From assembly GCA_963969345.1 (NCBI GenBank), contig OZ017768.1, positions 7,216,718 through 7,280,717 on the forward strand: a DNA stretch of 64,000 bases. Reading direction: 5' to 3'. Numbering within the stretch: position 1 is the stretch's first letter; each line of letters starts with the position of its first letter. Below the pieces are notes generated by a model. The model ran no database searches. It was not told the origin of the DNA and worked only from the letters and a program-made list of their open reading frames with translations. The translations under genes and the position numbers were made by a program. Shown one piece after another: positions 10,901-24,232 of this stretch. This DNA is from Turbatrix aceti (taxonomy: Eukaryota; Nematoda; Chromadorea; Rhabditida; Panagrolaimidae).

Positions 10901-13900
10901 TTCCTAGAAATTTACGGAAACCCAAAAAGTATCTATTTATTTCCGGCCTTTTTTGGGGTGAGGGACTATACGACAAATTTGGACACCACCTGCCCCGTTG
11001 ACACACGCAAATCCGCCTTGTCGGAATTTGTAATGACGCCTAATAGGGTGATAAACAGGCAGGAGACGGACGGGGATGCATGCAAACAGGAATGACGCGT
11101 CGTCGGTCGTCGGCTCCCATTCATTCGTTCATTCATCAGAAAGAGTCCGTCACCGAGACCGCAGCAACAGCATCAGCATCAGCATCGGCGGCGGCAGTGA
11201 TACAGGCACGGGAGCGATTGCAGTATCCCGGGCGCCTCTTTTTTTTGTCTTTCTTCCTTCACACCGTTTTCTCGCTTTTCTCGTCGGAAAAAAAACGAAG
11301 AAGAAAAAGAAGCGTACTACCAAGGTTTCATTTACACCAAAAAACGCATCACGGACCTCTCTGTACACCGTTATGAGAATTGGGAGGGCACGTCATCGCG
11401 GGAGGGAGGATGACTGGCTATGGACCAGCCGTTCGTTGGTTCACACAAAACAGTCCCAGCTAACATTATAGGTTCTTGTTAGTCAGACGACCTTTTAATA
11501 CACTCCAGGAACGCTCTCGCCAAGACTTGAGACACGACTGGCAGAAGAATGGGCGCCAGAAAACAGGAAGTGAACTAATAAGAGTTCAAAAGTCACTCAA
11601 AATGTGCTAATTTGTTTACGAACTTTTAATTCAACAAAAATTGTAAACAAAACAATAAATCGCGCGGAGATACGTTAAAAAACAGTGTTTACAACTTTGA
11701 ATTTTGAATTCTCCAAAAACCGCCAAAACTCAAAAATCAAGGTCCTAGCACGAAAAATTGTTAACCAAACAAAAAATCGCGTCAGAACCATTTTTTAAAC
11801 TGAAAAAAAATGTTTTTTTAGCCGGTTGAGTGTGTAAAGGAAGCAAACAGCCTAAGGGTTCTTTCTTCGAATCCGTCATCGTCATGCACGCGTCGTCGAC
11901 CAGCCAGCCCAGCCGGCCCAGCCGGCCAAGAGGGTCACCCTCCTCCCTCCCTGTGCCAGAAGAAAAATAGGAGATGGCACGTCGTCAAAACGAGGGCACA
12001 AATAACACACTCTGACGTTTCCTTTTTTTTTTGTCGTGATGCATTTTGCGACACAACTTGAAGCGAAATAAGACAGGATAAAATCCGCGCACGCGCATGT
12101 ACGTATAAGGGCATCTCACATCAGCTCCGTCGTTCTTCGCTCGCTATCATCTCCTTTTCGCGGTCTCGACAAAAAAAAAGATAGAGAGAGAGAGAGAGAA
12201 GTCGTGCTTTCAGTTTTTTTTAATCGACCACGGAGCAAGCGCGACGCCGACGACGGCGAAGAACACGCAGAATATGTTTCGATGAATTTTGGCGTGTGTG
12301 TGACGCGACGACTTTTTTTATACAGAGCAAGAGACCAAATCTCAGGCATCTCGTGGAAGGAGAGATAAAAATACACTTTTTTTGAGCAACCAGTTATCTT
12401 CTTCTTCCAGTCGTAACTGAACTGGAGGAGGCGGGGGAGAAGGAACACAACTGAACTGGGGGTTTTGGCTTGCGACGACGGTGTTGGTTGCGCCCGCCAA
12501 ATACATACATAAATACATAAAATCGAGGTGACGATCATCGATCGACACACGTGTGTACACCGTTGGATTCTTAACAGCAAAAATAAATAAATTTTAAAAT
12601 TCGCGTGGTGGGAGTATCAATGGGATCAGACTTTCGTGGTGGGAGTTTCAATGGGATCACTTTCGTGGTGGGAGTACCAACGAGATCAGTATTCTCAGAC
12701 AAAAGTCTAGGAATGTTGAATGTATATATTTTATGGGGGGTCTCTTGGAAAATTGCCATGTTCGTTCCAAGAAAAGGTAAGAAACACGAAAACAGCCCCT
12801 GTCACCGCAAATCCCCGCCGGGGCCCCCTAAAAAGCCGTCGCAGGCAGAAAGTAGCCATGTGGCACTGGCAATCAGCCAGGCAAAGCTAATCGACGGCAT
12901 GCAGCGTTGGTGGCGGCGGACGGCGTGTCTGGCAACGTTTGTTTCCCTTCCCATTCATTCACCAGTCGTCTGCAAAGTGTGCGAAAGTTTCGGAGGGGGG
13001 GGGGGACCTATGTATAACAGGCTCTCATCTCTCTCGCAGATAGATAGATACGCACACACGAGATTGGTTTTTCTTTTTTTTTTTCCGCAGTGAAGGCAGC
13101 GCCAAGTCATATGCTCTGACGACTGAGGAGCGCACTCATCAGACGGGGGGGGGGGAAGACCGACAACGACACAAACATCGGTCGGGGTCGTCGTCGTCGG
13201 CGGTGGTGGTGGCGGCGGTGGTGGCGGCGGCGGCAGTGGGGGCAGTTCGCGAGGGAACCCTCTTCCTGACTCGGGGAACTCCCCTCCCCCCTCCCGCACG
13301 TTCCCCAGCAGCCTGCAGCTGCGCCTGCGCCTGCACGAAGTCGATTGAGGGTCGGTCGAAGAGGAGCCTCGAGTCGAGGATGACGAAAAACAACAACTAT
13401 TTACGCTGCCTGGCGGCGCCAAAATGTCGCCGATACTCATTCGTCATCTGCGGGGGGATGATTTTTTTTTATAACAGCTAACCTCTTTTTTTCAAAGGTT
13501 TCTCTTTACTCAAGGTTGTTTGTGTTTATGACCCAATCGACGCAATCACATGTCCTTCGAGTCCTTCGAACGGAAATCTATACATATATACGCAGGGGGA
13601 TCGTTACCTGCCTATGCAGACTGACTCGACAATTCCCGAATCGGTTGCTGCCCTGCCTTGCTCGGACAGTACTAAAAGTTCAGTTAACTGCCGCTGTGCA
13701 AGAAATAGGAAATAAGAAATGAGAAATAAAATCGTCCTGCAGGCAGGTAGGGCAGGTACCCCGGGGGACTGGGATGTTTGTGTTTTTCAAAAAGCACACC
13801 CGACATCAGCACCAGCACCAGCGCCAGCGCCAGCTCCAGCGCCAGCCGTAACGTGACGTGAAAACGACACGACAACGGTTTGTTTCGACCCCGACCGAGT

Positions 13901-16900
13901 CTATAAAAAAACTGGAAATTACGCATCTTCCCTGCCGCCTGCGTGGTTCACACACGCGGGAACATCTTCGGTCTGCAAGTGATGTGTGCTGTTGCCAAGT
14001 CAGTCACCAACGATCAGGTAGATCACCACCAGACCCCAGCGCGCCGCCACCGATGGGGATGGGAAGAATGCAATCGATGCTAGGCGCCGCTACCTGCGTG
14101 TGTTGTGTGTGACTAAAACAATTGACAGATGATCGTTCGTTGTTGGTTTGCATCATCAGCAAAAAAAGAGATATCACACCTGGCAGAGAGGAGACAGAGA
14201 AGAACTGAATGAGGGTATTCGATTTATGCACAGGTGCACGCACATCAGTAAAGTGTGCGGATTTGAAAAAGAAACAAAAAACAAATAACTGGGATAGAAA
14301 ACAACTGGAAACATCCTTGATTGCGGAATTTCCCAAGATTTTCCAAGACATTGCGTGCAACGTGCAAAATATTATTTAATTTTATACGCAACAGCGCATC
14401 ACAAAATATTCGTCATCAAAGCTATTTTTAGACCCTGGCATCTTTTTTTTGGGTTTTTTGGTGCAAAAAAAACAGATAGCGGTGGATTACGAAGAACGAG
14501 AACGAGAATGAAAACGAGAACGTGCGCTTTACAAGCTGCCAGGCCGGGACAGGCTGGGATGTCGCTGGCAGGCAGGCAAAGTGAGAGGGCGGAAGTCGGA
14601 CCTTGTGGCCTGACTGAGAGTACTTGAGAAAACGAAAACGTGAAACGGATTTTCATGAATGAATATGGACGGACGAGAAAACTTAAAAATAGAACCCTAT
14701 GTCGTCTGTAAAGTAGTTTCGAGCATGAGAAAGTAATTTTGGATGCCAACAGGGCAACGGCTGTTCTTTGACACTAAAAAAAAACAGAACAAATAACAAA
14801 ACAGGCGGCTATCCAACTGGGCTAACGTGTAGTTAATCTTTTTTTTGTTTGATGCAACAACACAAAAACCACTGATTTCTGACAATGAGCTGATTACATT
14901 TTTTTGTTTTTTCCTGGAAGACTTGAAAATTCACGAGGGGAGTCGAACATCGAAGGCCTCCGACCTAATGAGCTAAAAAAGCCAAAAAGGAACCCATTCA
15001 ACCCCTGTCAAGGGGTCGGGAGCGGAACAATGGCCCATGCCGTCGAGCGAGGGCCACCACCCTCTCTCCCCGGCATGCATACATTTGCCCGGCTACAAAA
15101 AAACATGCAAACGAGGCTCTTATGTTAGTCTTCGTCGTCACGGGCGTGATGGATTGTATACGACGCCGAATTGGGTGAAAATGTGCACAACATTGCACAG
15201 AAGACGACGGCATAAATGAATTCACATCTCGTGTGTCGCAGCTTTTTTTTTTGTTCCACTCGGCGTTCGTTTTGCCATGAAATTCGGCCTGATGCCGTCC
15301 GTGTCGTGTCTTTTTTTAGGAAAAAGATATGGCAAAATGGAAACGGTTGAACGAATGAACGAACGATGGTGTCACGAAAAAGGAGAATGTGCCTTACAGC
15401 AAACCGGGAAAGTGGTGTGCTGTGGTGGCTGATGTGAGCACCCCGCCCCCTCCCCCATCCCATCTTGGTGAATGAATGAATGAATGCATTGCCGAAAAGG
15501 AAGCCAAGTCAGCCCGAGCGACCGGAAAAACAGTGCCCCTATCGGGATTCTCGCAGTCAAACAGACGCATGCCTCAGCTGACTACTAGAGTGCCAAACTA
15601 CGCTAACGACCGGGGGCACAGGGCCCAGGGTCTCAAAGCACACTCAGGGATACCACCCCAACAGCACCAGTATGTAGTGCATTTGCCATGAATGCCAGCC
15701 AGTCTTTTGTCACAAGTTGACATTCATGGCACGCAAGGTACTTGTTTAAATTCCAACATCCGCCCTCTCTATTGTCTCGAGTACGTCCAAGTCAAAAAGG
15801 CTTCCGTCGTTAGAGTCGAAAATCATGGACAAGCAGTTATTTGTTCGTTGCAGCAACAAAAAAACACAAAAAAAAGTTTTGAAATTCTGCAAAAGACAAA
15901 ACTGGGTCCCGAAAGGAAAAAAATGACGCAACAAAAAACTTTCGCGCCGAGACTTTTTTTGGCGCAAAACGGGTTATTTGAAATCTTTTTGCACTAAAGT
16001 GCAAGATGTGAATATAACCACGCTTTTTTTACGCCCATTTCATTAATTTAGAATAATCATCAAGTCGGCATTTGTTCTTTGAATCTCGGCTGAAAAGCTT
16101 ATTTACCGTCTGAATTCTACAGTAATACACGCACTCATACAAAATGCGATTTTTGATACCGCTATAAATGAGGTTTTTTTAAATGTACAGGTGTCCCACG
16201 AAGAAATACACCCGTGGGAATCTTCAAAAAAGTTACATTTTCTAATAATTAGGAAAAACAAAAAAAATACTTTTATTCTGCAGGTAAAATGGGTAGAAAA
16301 AAAAGTTCTGCCTTTCCTGGTCGAGCGCAGGGAACAAAACTCTCGTGATTTATTCTATTCCTTAGAGGGGGACGGGGCGGGCTGGCTAGGCGCCTTTGTC
16401 AGTCGGTAGTCTCGGATTTCAAAAGGCACGTGAAAGTTCAAAATGCCAGGAATGTCAAAAAGGGCAAAGGCCAGCGCGAGACAACCGCTTTCGTCGTCAA
16501 CGATGACAACAAAAACGACGCGTCGCCCGACGCTGGCGTTGCAGCCGGCGGTAGCGGCGGTGGTGGTGGTGGTGGCAGTTGTTATTATTGGGCGCGATGT
16601 GGACAGACCGCCCTCAAGCACTGTTAGCGCACTCCCCCTCGTCTCCTCCCGGTTGTTGGCAGGCAACCGTCAGGGCATTTTTTTTGCAGCGCGACACGTT
16701 CTCGTGTAAAGACCGGGGACCGGGGACCGTGGACCACGGAAACGAAAAAAAAACTAAAAGAAAAAAAGGAACATGCCGACAACGACGACGACGGCCGAAA
16801 AGTGCAAGTAGTCATTCATCCAGGCACACGTTTGTTTGGTTGCTGCGGAAATTCATTCTAGTACATAAAAATGAGACTGAACAACAACTCGAAGATGGAG

Positions 16901-19900
16901 TGAACGAAACCAAACAACCAGACAACCGACTGACTGGCTATGTGCCTTCGTAGGCGGTAGGCAGCTTAGCCGGGACACGGAAGGAAGAATGAATAGACAC
17001 TGGCTCACCGCACTGCCAACTTCCGTTTTACTATTTCAATCGCAGTCAGAAGTGTTGTGCCGCAACGTCAGAAACGGTGGGGAATGGCTAAAGAGGGGAA
17101 AAAAGAAAGCCGGAAGGGTTTTTGTGTATTTGGCACTGAAAAATGACTTTTGGGATTCTAATAAGGATTTTTAAAAATAAACAAATGCGGATGAAACCTG
17201 ATTTATCAAGGTTTTGAAAAGTTTTCACATTTTTGATTTTTTTTGAGGGATCATTTTGGATCTCATACTCGTACTCAAGCTGTCAACTCATATCCGCGAC
17301 ATTCAAAAAGAACCGACAGGTCAAATTTTGTTCATTCCTCGTTCAAAACCGACAAACTTCAGCGCTCGCCAACTGCGTGAAAAAAAAATAAACGATCCCA
17401 AAATACCCCTCACGGAGATCAGTTGGCTCGCTCCCGTCGCGCCAGTACCCGCGGGTGTCCTTTCACGCTGTCTCTCACTCTCTCTCGAGGGGGGAAGGGA
17501 ACAGACCCCAGTCACCCAGCGGCGTTGCTTCCTGGCAGTTCTTCGTCTTCATCGCTGGGGGGGGGGACAAACGAGCAACAACAACGCGTCGTTTTGCGTC
17601 GCCGGCTACGTCACACGTTTCTCTCGTTCGCACCCGGGCTCGCTCCTCGTCGGGGCCTGTGTGAGAAAAAATGGAAAGCACGAGCGCGCTCTTGCACGCA
17701 TCAAAGACCGCCAAATCTCATCGAGGCTCCCGGAAGAGGGGACAGGGACGCTCGTTTGTTCGTTCGTTCACTCATTCTGCCCGGAGGTGATCAGGGCAAA
17801 ACGAGGGCCGTCATGTCACAAACGAGGGACCGAAGTGCACTGCTAAGGAGTACCTGTGCTGTGTTGCAAAAGTGTCTGTCTGCCATGGAGGCTGCAACCC
17901 CCCCCCCCAAAAAAGACCCCTGCGGCAGCGGTGGAGGATCGGTTGGTTGGCGCACGCGCGCTTGCAAAGACCAAAGGACACCTACGTCCCCGCCTCCTTC
18001 CCTGGCAGTTCCCGTGCAACGCATCTCTCCCGCTACCGGGCGTGTGACCGACTCGCCACATCGTCAACTGACTGATTTCCGAGTCGATGACTGGCGGCGT
18101 GTTTTAGTAGAAAAAAAATCAAAAAATGATTTTGCTGCAAATTTTTTTCCGCTTTGTTAAATTCGACCGACGGCCCGACGGGCGCCTATTTTTTTTTCTA
18201 TAAATTTCTTTTTGCAAGTTGTAACAAACAAAAAAAGGAGGACCGACAAAAAATGTACTATGTATTGTTTCAAAATTTTTTTGCAGGATTTCAAGATCCC
18301 CGAACGAACACTTTTCAAACAACGAACGATCAGGAAGAACAATTATAGTCCAAAAAAATTTTACAATGCAACAAATTGCGACAAAAGGCAGAAAACCATC
18401 CCCAACGTAGGGGACAAGCAGATGCGCGTAGCCTAGAGACAACCGCCGTCAAATAAGGGCCAATGAGAGTCGGTCGGTCGGCAGCGACGATGATGCAAAC
18501 AAAGGATAATCTCCCTCCTCAGAGCCGCTCGGACGTCTGATGCGAAACTCGAAGGAGCGAAGGAGCGCCCAAATGACTGACTTGACTGACTCTCTTTCGT
18601 ACATAGGTGAGCAACACAGAAAAAAATGTTTTTGCGATACAAGAATTTTTTGTCTTTCTCATCATCTTTTTGGTATTTAGTTGGAATTTGGAATTCTCGC
18701 TACAAAATGAAGTGGAAATGACGGTAGGCTAGGGTAAACCTGTTTCTCTCTCTCTCTCAAACGTACCTTTGAACTCGGAAACAATGCAAGAATATTTATT
18801 TTTAGATCCTACAAATGGACTACAAAATGCGGTATTTTGTGGATTAATTAATCCTTTGGAGCTCACGCTACGACGTGTCGTATGACATCACAACAAAATA
18901 ATACAAAATTATTTATTTTGTTTTGTCTTTAATTTTTTTGCAAAAAAACCTTGATTTACTGCATTTTTGAGTAACCGAACTGAAAACCTAACTTTAAATG
19001 TCCCATTTAAATTAGGTTTCCATTTTCGATAATTCGAACATTTTTCGAACCAAACATCACTGATGACAACGTGTTTCCTAATTCATCGTTCAAAGAAAAA
19101 AAATTCAAATGAGTCATAAAAAACAAAAAAAAACAGAAGTAGTCATCTCAAATCATCTCAAATTCAAGATTTTCACAACAAACTGGCTAATTACCAATTC
19201 GCGAGTCGCAGGAGCGAGGAGTGCTAACTAGACACAAATGAGGTCTCTTTTTTTTTGGTTCGTTGGGCTTACAGAACTTTATAAACATGTGTCTACCGAG
19301 TCCAATCTGCCCCGGCACGCTCGCCATCACCTTTCTTTGCTTCGTTCCAGTACCTCGCTTCGTTCCACGCGCGTAACCACGCTCCACACACGTGGCCACA
19401 TTCTCGGCAAAAAGCTAAGTCAGCAGTGCGTGTTGCCTAACATTACTGTAAACTAAATTATTGCCTAGGTAGTATCTGGCAACCACAACCATCGTCGGCA
19501 CACGTCCCTGTACACTAACATAAATTAAATTTTTGAGTGCAACGACCCCGACAGAATTCACAATTCAGGGTCAAAATGAAGTAGGAAAGGTATAGGTATA
19601 CCTGAACTCTGACCCCACCTTTTTCACGTCTTTTCATGGGTTTTTTTACCGAGAACATGTAAAATTGCTTGCCTGGGAAGGGAAAACAGTCATCAAAGAA
19701 GAAAAAAAAGAAAAAAAGCATGAGTCATGTTTGTGACAGTTATTTAGTTTCCCACTTCAAGCAAAAACATACATAACAAGTGATTCGTTGGTCTGACAGA
19801 ATACCTTCGAAAAACAACTTTGACTGTTATCACCGTCCGATGAAGACGCCGAGGTGGTGTACAATGCGGCTTCACACAAAGTGCAACACGCAAAGTATAA

Positions 19901-20205
19901 TAAAAATGAATAGGAAGTCAGAAGCCATGAGTAATGCGATGCAGGCAGGGCAGGGCAGGGCGTTTGAAGGTGGAGTACAAAACGTTCACCTTCAACACAA
20001 TGTGTCCATCGAGAGCTTGAGGAGCCCCAGGTGTAAACGTAAACATCACCGCACCGCTCCAAGCCAGTAGCTGGCTGTGCCTGCCTGCCTGCCTGCCGGC
20101 CGCAGCTGTGTAGGTCACGTAAAGTGCAAGCGGTGTCTGTGGGGCACAAAGGCGAGGCCGTAGCGTGTTTGTGCCGGTGGGGGTGGGGGAGGTGAGGGTG
20201 GTAGA
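7919..20205. other. 12-kb gene-free region rich in simple sequence
   Basis: I find no supported gene here. C or G runs of eight or more occur near 8092, 8391, 9294, 12996, 13145, 17560 and 17898. There is a GTC repeat at 9138-9160, a CAGCAT-type repeat near 11163 and a GA repeat near 12183. Many open frames of 60-245 codons exist on both strands, but overlapping frames are equally open, they are full of simple sequence, and none resembles a known domain. The region may hold long-range control elements for the sma-9-like gene or unrecognised non-coding RNAs. Confidence 0.5.
12601..12689. repeat. Minisatellite, 29-31-bp unit, three copies
   Basis: Three head-to-tail copies share TTTCGTGGTGGGAGTNYCAAYGRGATCA, starting at 12601, 12632 and 12661. 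No coding role is supported. Confidence 0.75.
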
Positions 20206-20215
20206 GGGTGGCGTC

Positions 20216-20680
20216 AAGGCTTTGCATTCCGGTTATATTTTTTGCCGCTTAAATGCCGTTTAAATGCAAATTTGCAAAATAACCAACATCATACGGTCGA
20301 ATATTGCTGGCCGCTTATATCGCAAAAAATAACCGGGTAGGATATGAAGTTAGAATAGTCAAAGAAAATAACCGTCTCAGTTTTGGACATGTTGCATAAA
20401 AATATGAAAATAACCGGGTCATTTTTTTCATTTTCAGTCGAATGTCCCCCTTTTTGGTCCAAATTTGCACGCTTATTTTACGTTTTTTATGCGGTTCATG
20501 ATTTAGGGGGACGGTTAAAAAAGTCGAAAATAACCGCCGTATAACCCGGTTATTTTAAGTCGCGGAAAATAACCGGGCCGTATAACCCGGTTATTTTCGG
20601 GAAATGAAAATAACCGAATAACCGACCCGGTTATTCGTCATTCCGTTCCGCTTCGTTATATAACCGGAATGCAAAGCCTT
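20216..20680. mobile_element. MITE with 23-bp terminal inverted repeats and 10-bp target duplication (Mutator-like)
   Basis: The 465-bp element starts AAGGCTTTGCATTCCGGTTA and ends with its reverse complement, a perfect 23-bp inverted repeat. It is flanked by a perfect 10-bp direct repeat GGGTGGCGTC (20206-20215 and 20681-20690). Mutator-like elements make duplications of about 9-11 bp, which is the reason for the class assignment. The interior carries many copies of AATAACCGG and its reverse complement, so the right half can fold into several nested hairpins. There is no coding capacity. Perfect termini and duplication suggest a fairly recent insertion. Confidence 0.82.
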
Positions 20681-20690
20681 GGGTGGCGTC

Positions 20691-22360
20691 TGATGTGAGG
20701 TCAAAGCGCGATACAAATGAACGAATAAACAAACAACTTCTGGGAAAAAAACTAATGAGCCATAAAGCGACAAAAAACATTTTGTACAGTATTTTTTTTA
20801 CCTTTTTCCTATTTTTCAAATATTTCAGGCACTTTCCAAAATGATCCAAAAAATGATAAGCATACCCCAAATTTTCTCAAATTGTCAGATTATTTTCTGA
20901 CACCCTCTGCAAAGACTTTGTGTGCTATAAGCAGATTACGGTAATCTTACAGTCTCCAAAAGTGCCGCTTTTAGTCACTTCTTAGAATTGTTTTCCTACG
21001 ACATTCTAAATTTACAAATCTGACATCTAACGAAACAGTGTCCTATATGACGTCGCAATAATAACAAAGCGCCAGGTGAAGCAGCTTGGCGACCAAAAGC
21101 CACCCGAAATTGCCATGGTTGCGTCTCTTGACGGCAAAATGAGTGTGAGTCTTGTTTTCACCTTAAGTCACCTTTTCTTCGAAAACGTAAGAAGAGAGCG
21201 GAGTTACCTGCATCAAAGTCCTGTGGCGAGCAACCGTAATCCCAGGAATGCCCTGCCTTGAATTGCCAGCCGTGTTCTTCCTGAAGTCGAACCGGCATCA
21301 AAGGTATGTATTTAGTGGGGAACATCTTTGACGGAGCACGTTACCTAATCCACACCGAATCCCCCCCCCCAGAGAAAAAAAAGGATTACGAGACCTCGTC
21401 ACAGAGGCAATTACCTGTCTAAGCAGCCTTCGACACGGAGCAAGTATACTTACATTTGCATTTGCGCTTTCGTTTTCGCTTTCGCTTTCGCTTTCGACGT
21501 CGTAATCAACGGTTAGTATTATTTCTCAAGTATGCCACCGCCATCTGACACTGCTTATTGGACGCCCTCTGCAACAGGTGTCTACATCTGCTCCCCCTCC
21601 GCCCGCCACCTTCCTTCGGCATTAGACCAAAGTCCGTCACAATTACCTTTACCTGTTTCTCCCCAGGGCACAGGTAGTTTTGATTGAACATTAAAAAAAA
21701 GAAAAAAAAATTTTTATGCTTGTTAAGAAAAAATATTTACAAATTGTATCTAGTAAGCACAAAAATTACGGAAGTACAGGAATTCAGTTTAGAGAAGAAT
21801 GAATTTTATCAACATACGAAAGTGCAACAGACACACAAATTACGGTCATTTTGTTGCATGTACATTGTATGTTCTGTTCTTATCTTATGCCAGCTAGATT
21901 CGATTTTTCGATACTTTAGAATTTTAACCAAATTACAGGAAAAGTCAGAGAACGTATCCAACGCACTCAAACGTAGATAAAATTAAATTCTGCGTAAAAT
22001 AAAATTTTTGGTCGCCTATCAAGATTTTAGGCCAAATTACGCAGAATACAATTTTTTTACGTCAGTTTTTTTTCCAAAAAAAGAAATCAAACGTGTCCTT
22101 GAGGTCCTGTTGTTACACAAAACCGCCTGAACCTGTCAGTTTGTTGGTCTACCGATACCGTAAAAAAAGTAAAAGTATGTATACATAATACAAATTGATG
22201 CAAGCGATGCCAGGTCAATTTGTCGGTCGTTGACGGACATGTCCTTCGCCGCCATCACAAGACAACAAAGTCAGGAGACAATACACGGAACAAAGAACAA
22301 AAACAGACGAGAAAAGAGGAGATGAACTTGAATGGCCCCGAGTTGTCATAAAGTGATACA
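20691..22360. other. Intergenic, no gene seen
   Basis: AT-rich and mixed sequence with a C10 run near 21361 and a TTTCGC repeat near 21468-21495. No convincing open frame or RNA gene is visible. Confidence 0.5.
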
Positions 22361-22660
22361 ATGCAAAAAACGACGCTGCAAATAAATACTTATGTAAGGT
22401 CCGAAAAAAAAAATTCTGAAATGACAACGTGTGTGCATTCTCGTTCTCGGGTGGCGTGCAACGAAAATTGTCATTTCGTTGACATGGACGCTCCGGCGTC
22501 AGAGGTACAGGACAGGGGCGAACGTCTCCCGTGTCACGGGAATTGTCACTTCACTGATAAAGGTGAGGCCTCAGATCACATCGGACCCGGGTTGTATGTA
22601 CACGCGGCGTCATCTAACCCCCTACCCCGTCAGGTAGGCGCCGGGGAGCAGAAAAGGTGA
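22361..22660 (+). CDS. Doubtful small ORF with two CxxNCHFxD repeats
   Basis: This is a 99-codon open frame that I do not recognise. Two segments of the protein share the pattern C-x2-N-C-H-F-x-D, about 34 residues apart. Between the two copies several codons differ only at silent positions (TGC/TGT, CAT/CAC, GAC/GAT), which hints at selection on protein. Against a gene: there is no clear signal sequence, splice context or poly-A signal, and a GTGAGG donor-like site falls directly after the second repeat, so the real exon could end there. It may equally be a duplicated non-coding segment. Confidence 0.22.
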   Translation: MQKTTLQINTYVRSEKKNSEMTTCVHSRSRVACNENCHFVDMDAPASEVQDRGERLPCHGNCHFTDKGEASDHIGPGLYVHAASSNPLPRQVGAGEQKR

Positions 22661-22972
22661 ATATTTATGTATACCTGAGGCGAGGCGAAGCCGAGAGGGA
22701 GGTGGAAGGCAAAGTCACGTCATTCAGGCACCGTCGATGCAGCCGAAAAAAAAAGAGCGGAGTCAGCATAGCGATATGGACAACAGCAGCAACAGCAAAG
22801 TGCAGGCGTAAATGAGTCGCGACTGACTCGTGCGAGGGAGGGAGGGAGTACAAAGGTATGTCTAAAAGCGCCTGAAACCAGAAAGGCACTCACTCACGTT
22901 TGTTGGCGCATGCAACGCTGCACACCAGCCCGAGGTCAGTTCACGCTTGAAATGTCGCAACTGGCAAAAACA

Positions 22973-23395
22973 TCAAGATTCTATAAAAAAATGAACCACC
23001 AAAGGAAAAAAATTGACAATGTCGGAGACAAATATTATACATAAATTGCGTCCCAATTTAGAAACAAAGAAACTTTTTTTTAAATGGGTAAACAATTCTA
23101 TAAATGGAATGAATCTCGCAGGATGACGCAAGTTATGATGCGATCTTGTGGTAAAAAATGTCGCGAAAGTAGACAAAAATACCTGCGAAACCGGGAAGTT
23201 AAAGAAGGAAACTGCTTTGGACTCAAAATAAACGCCAGTAGGGTTTCCCAGGTCGCCTAGTAGGGTAAAAACCAAAACTGATGTCATTAAAATGCATCCA
23301 ATAAAAATTAATACTTCAACGCGGTGTAATGTATACTGTGGTAGCGTGCAGAATTGCCAATTTTTCTCCAACATACAGGTATTATACATTTGCAT
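22973..23395 (-). CDS. Doubtful ORF with a hydrophobic, membrane-like segment
   Basis: A 140-codon open frame in AT-rich DNA. Residues about 28-50 (RVEVLIFIGCILMTSVLVFT) would form a membrane segment. A CAG/GTATTT donor-like site lies in the middle (near 23185) and a CCACAG acceptor-like site near its upstream end, so one internal exon of about 150 bp is conceivable. I found no neighbouring exons and no family resemblance. It could be a gene relic or chance. Confidence 0.15.
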   Translation of the reverse strand: MQMYNTCMLEKNWQFCTLPQYTLHRVEVLIFIGCILMTSVLVFTLLGDLGNPTGVYFESKAVSFFNFPVSQVFLSTFATFFTTRSHHNLRHPARFIPFIELFTHLKKSFFVSKLGRNLCIIFVSDIVNFFPLVVHFFIES

Positions 23396-24232
23396 TTGTG
23401 AAAATTTAGCTGCTGTAGTCTTTGATACTCCATTTTAGCCGATTTTTGACTGCAAATTCTGTGTTTTGACTGCTTTTAATTTCTAAGCCGACTTCAAAAA
23501 TCCTTACGATTTCATAAATCCTTACGCAGGCAACTTGGTAGAATGCTCACGAAGACTGCTGATTTTTTTTTTGAAAATTTGGTTGACGTCTTTCATATCG
23601 GATATTTTTTTCATCATCGGATTGTCTCGCCGTGCTATGACGCAGTAGAATCGAAGCATAGTTCGAAATTTTTTTTAGTAAACTTTTGTTTTGTATTTTT
23701 TTCAGATTTCAAACTATTGAACAAAGAAAATTACGCGAGCATTTAAGAAATTATTATTTTTGGCACATTTGTGATTTTTGAAATCGAATTCTATGTAAAA
23801 TCAGTTTTTTTTGCCACATTTGCTCTGCGAAAAAAAACTTGAAAGTAACGAACAAAAATAATAAATATTTCCAAGAAATTACTGTAAAGTGAAAGAATTA
23901 ATTTTTTTAATTTATTTATTTTATAAATACTTGTAATAATATATCATTTTGTTCTTTTCAACTGCTTTTCCGAAATCAGAAGACAAAAAAAATTCAAGCA
24001 CGCGCTAGCGCGCGCTGTACGCGTCGAACTTTTCTCATTGATGTGCATTCTTTTTTTGTCGCGTTGTCACTTCATTCTTCGCATGCACATCCAGGTACTG
24101 TAGCGTTCCCATGGGAATCTAAGAAAAGTCATTCTCGCTGGATCTTATTCTGCAGATCGCAATTCATTCTTGACTGCTCACTTGTTTGCGCTGGTGACTT
24201 TATTTTCATTCTCCTTTCTCCACGTCATCGCC
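23396..24232. other. Intergenic, AT-rich
   Basis: AT-rich sequence between the doubtful minus-strand ORF and the start of the small zinc-binding gene. It contains a GCGCGC-rich spot near 24001-24020 and presumably that gene's promoter. Nothing else is seen. Confidence 0.4.

Noticed and set aside
14925..14995. tRNA-like stretch on the minus strand (TAGCTCATTAGG and TTCGACTCC)
   Set aside because: The two box-like parts are only about 15 bp apart, leaving no room for an anticodon arm, and the acceptor ends do not pair. At most a relic.
17423..18160. Long plus-strand open frame of 245 codons
   Set aside because: GC-rich, full of homopolymers and simple repeats, with several overlapping frames equally open on both strands. 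No domain, splice context or codon preference like that of the real exons.
18982..19022. Inverted repeat around AACCTAACTTTAAATG
   Set aside because: A stem of about 16 bp with a bulge in AT-rich DNA; no flanking duplication and no gene context.
19757..20227. Minus-strand open frame of 156 codons
   Set aside because: It contains repeats (GCAGG, GCCTGCCT) and runs into the MITE at 20216. No domain or splice signals.
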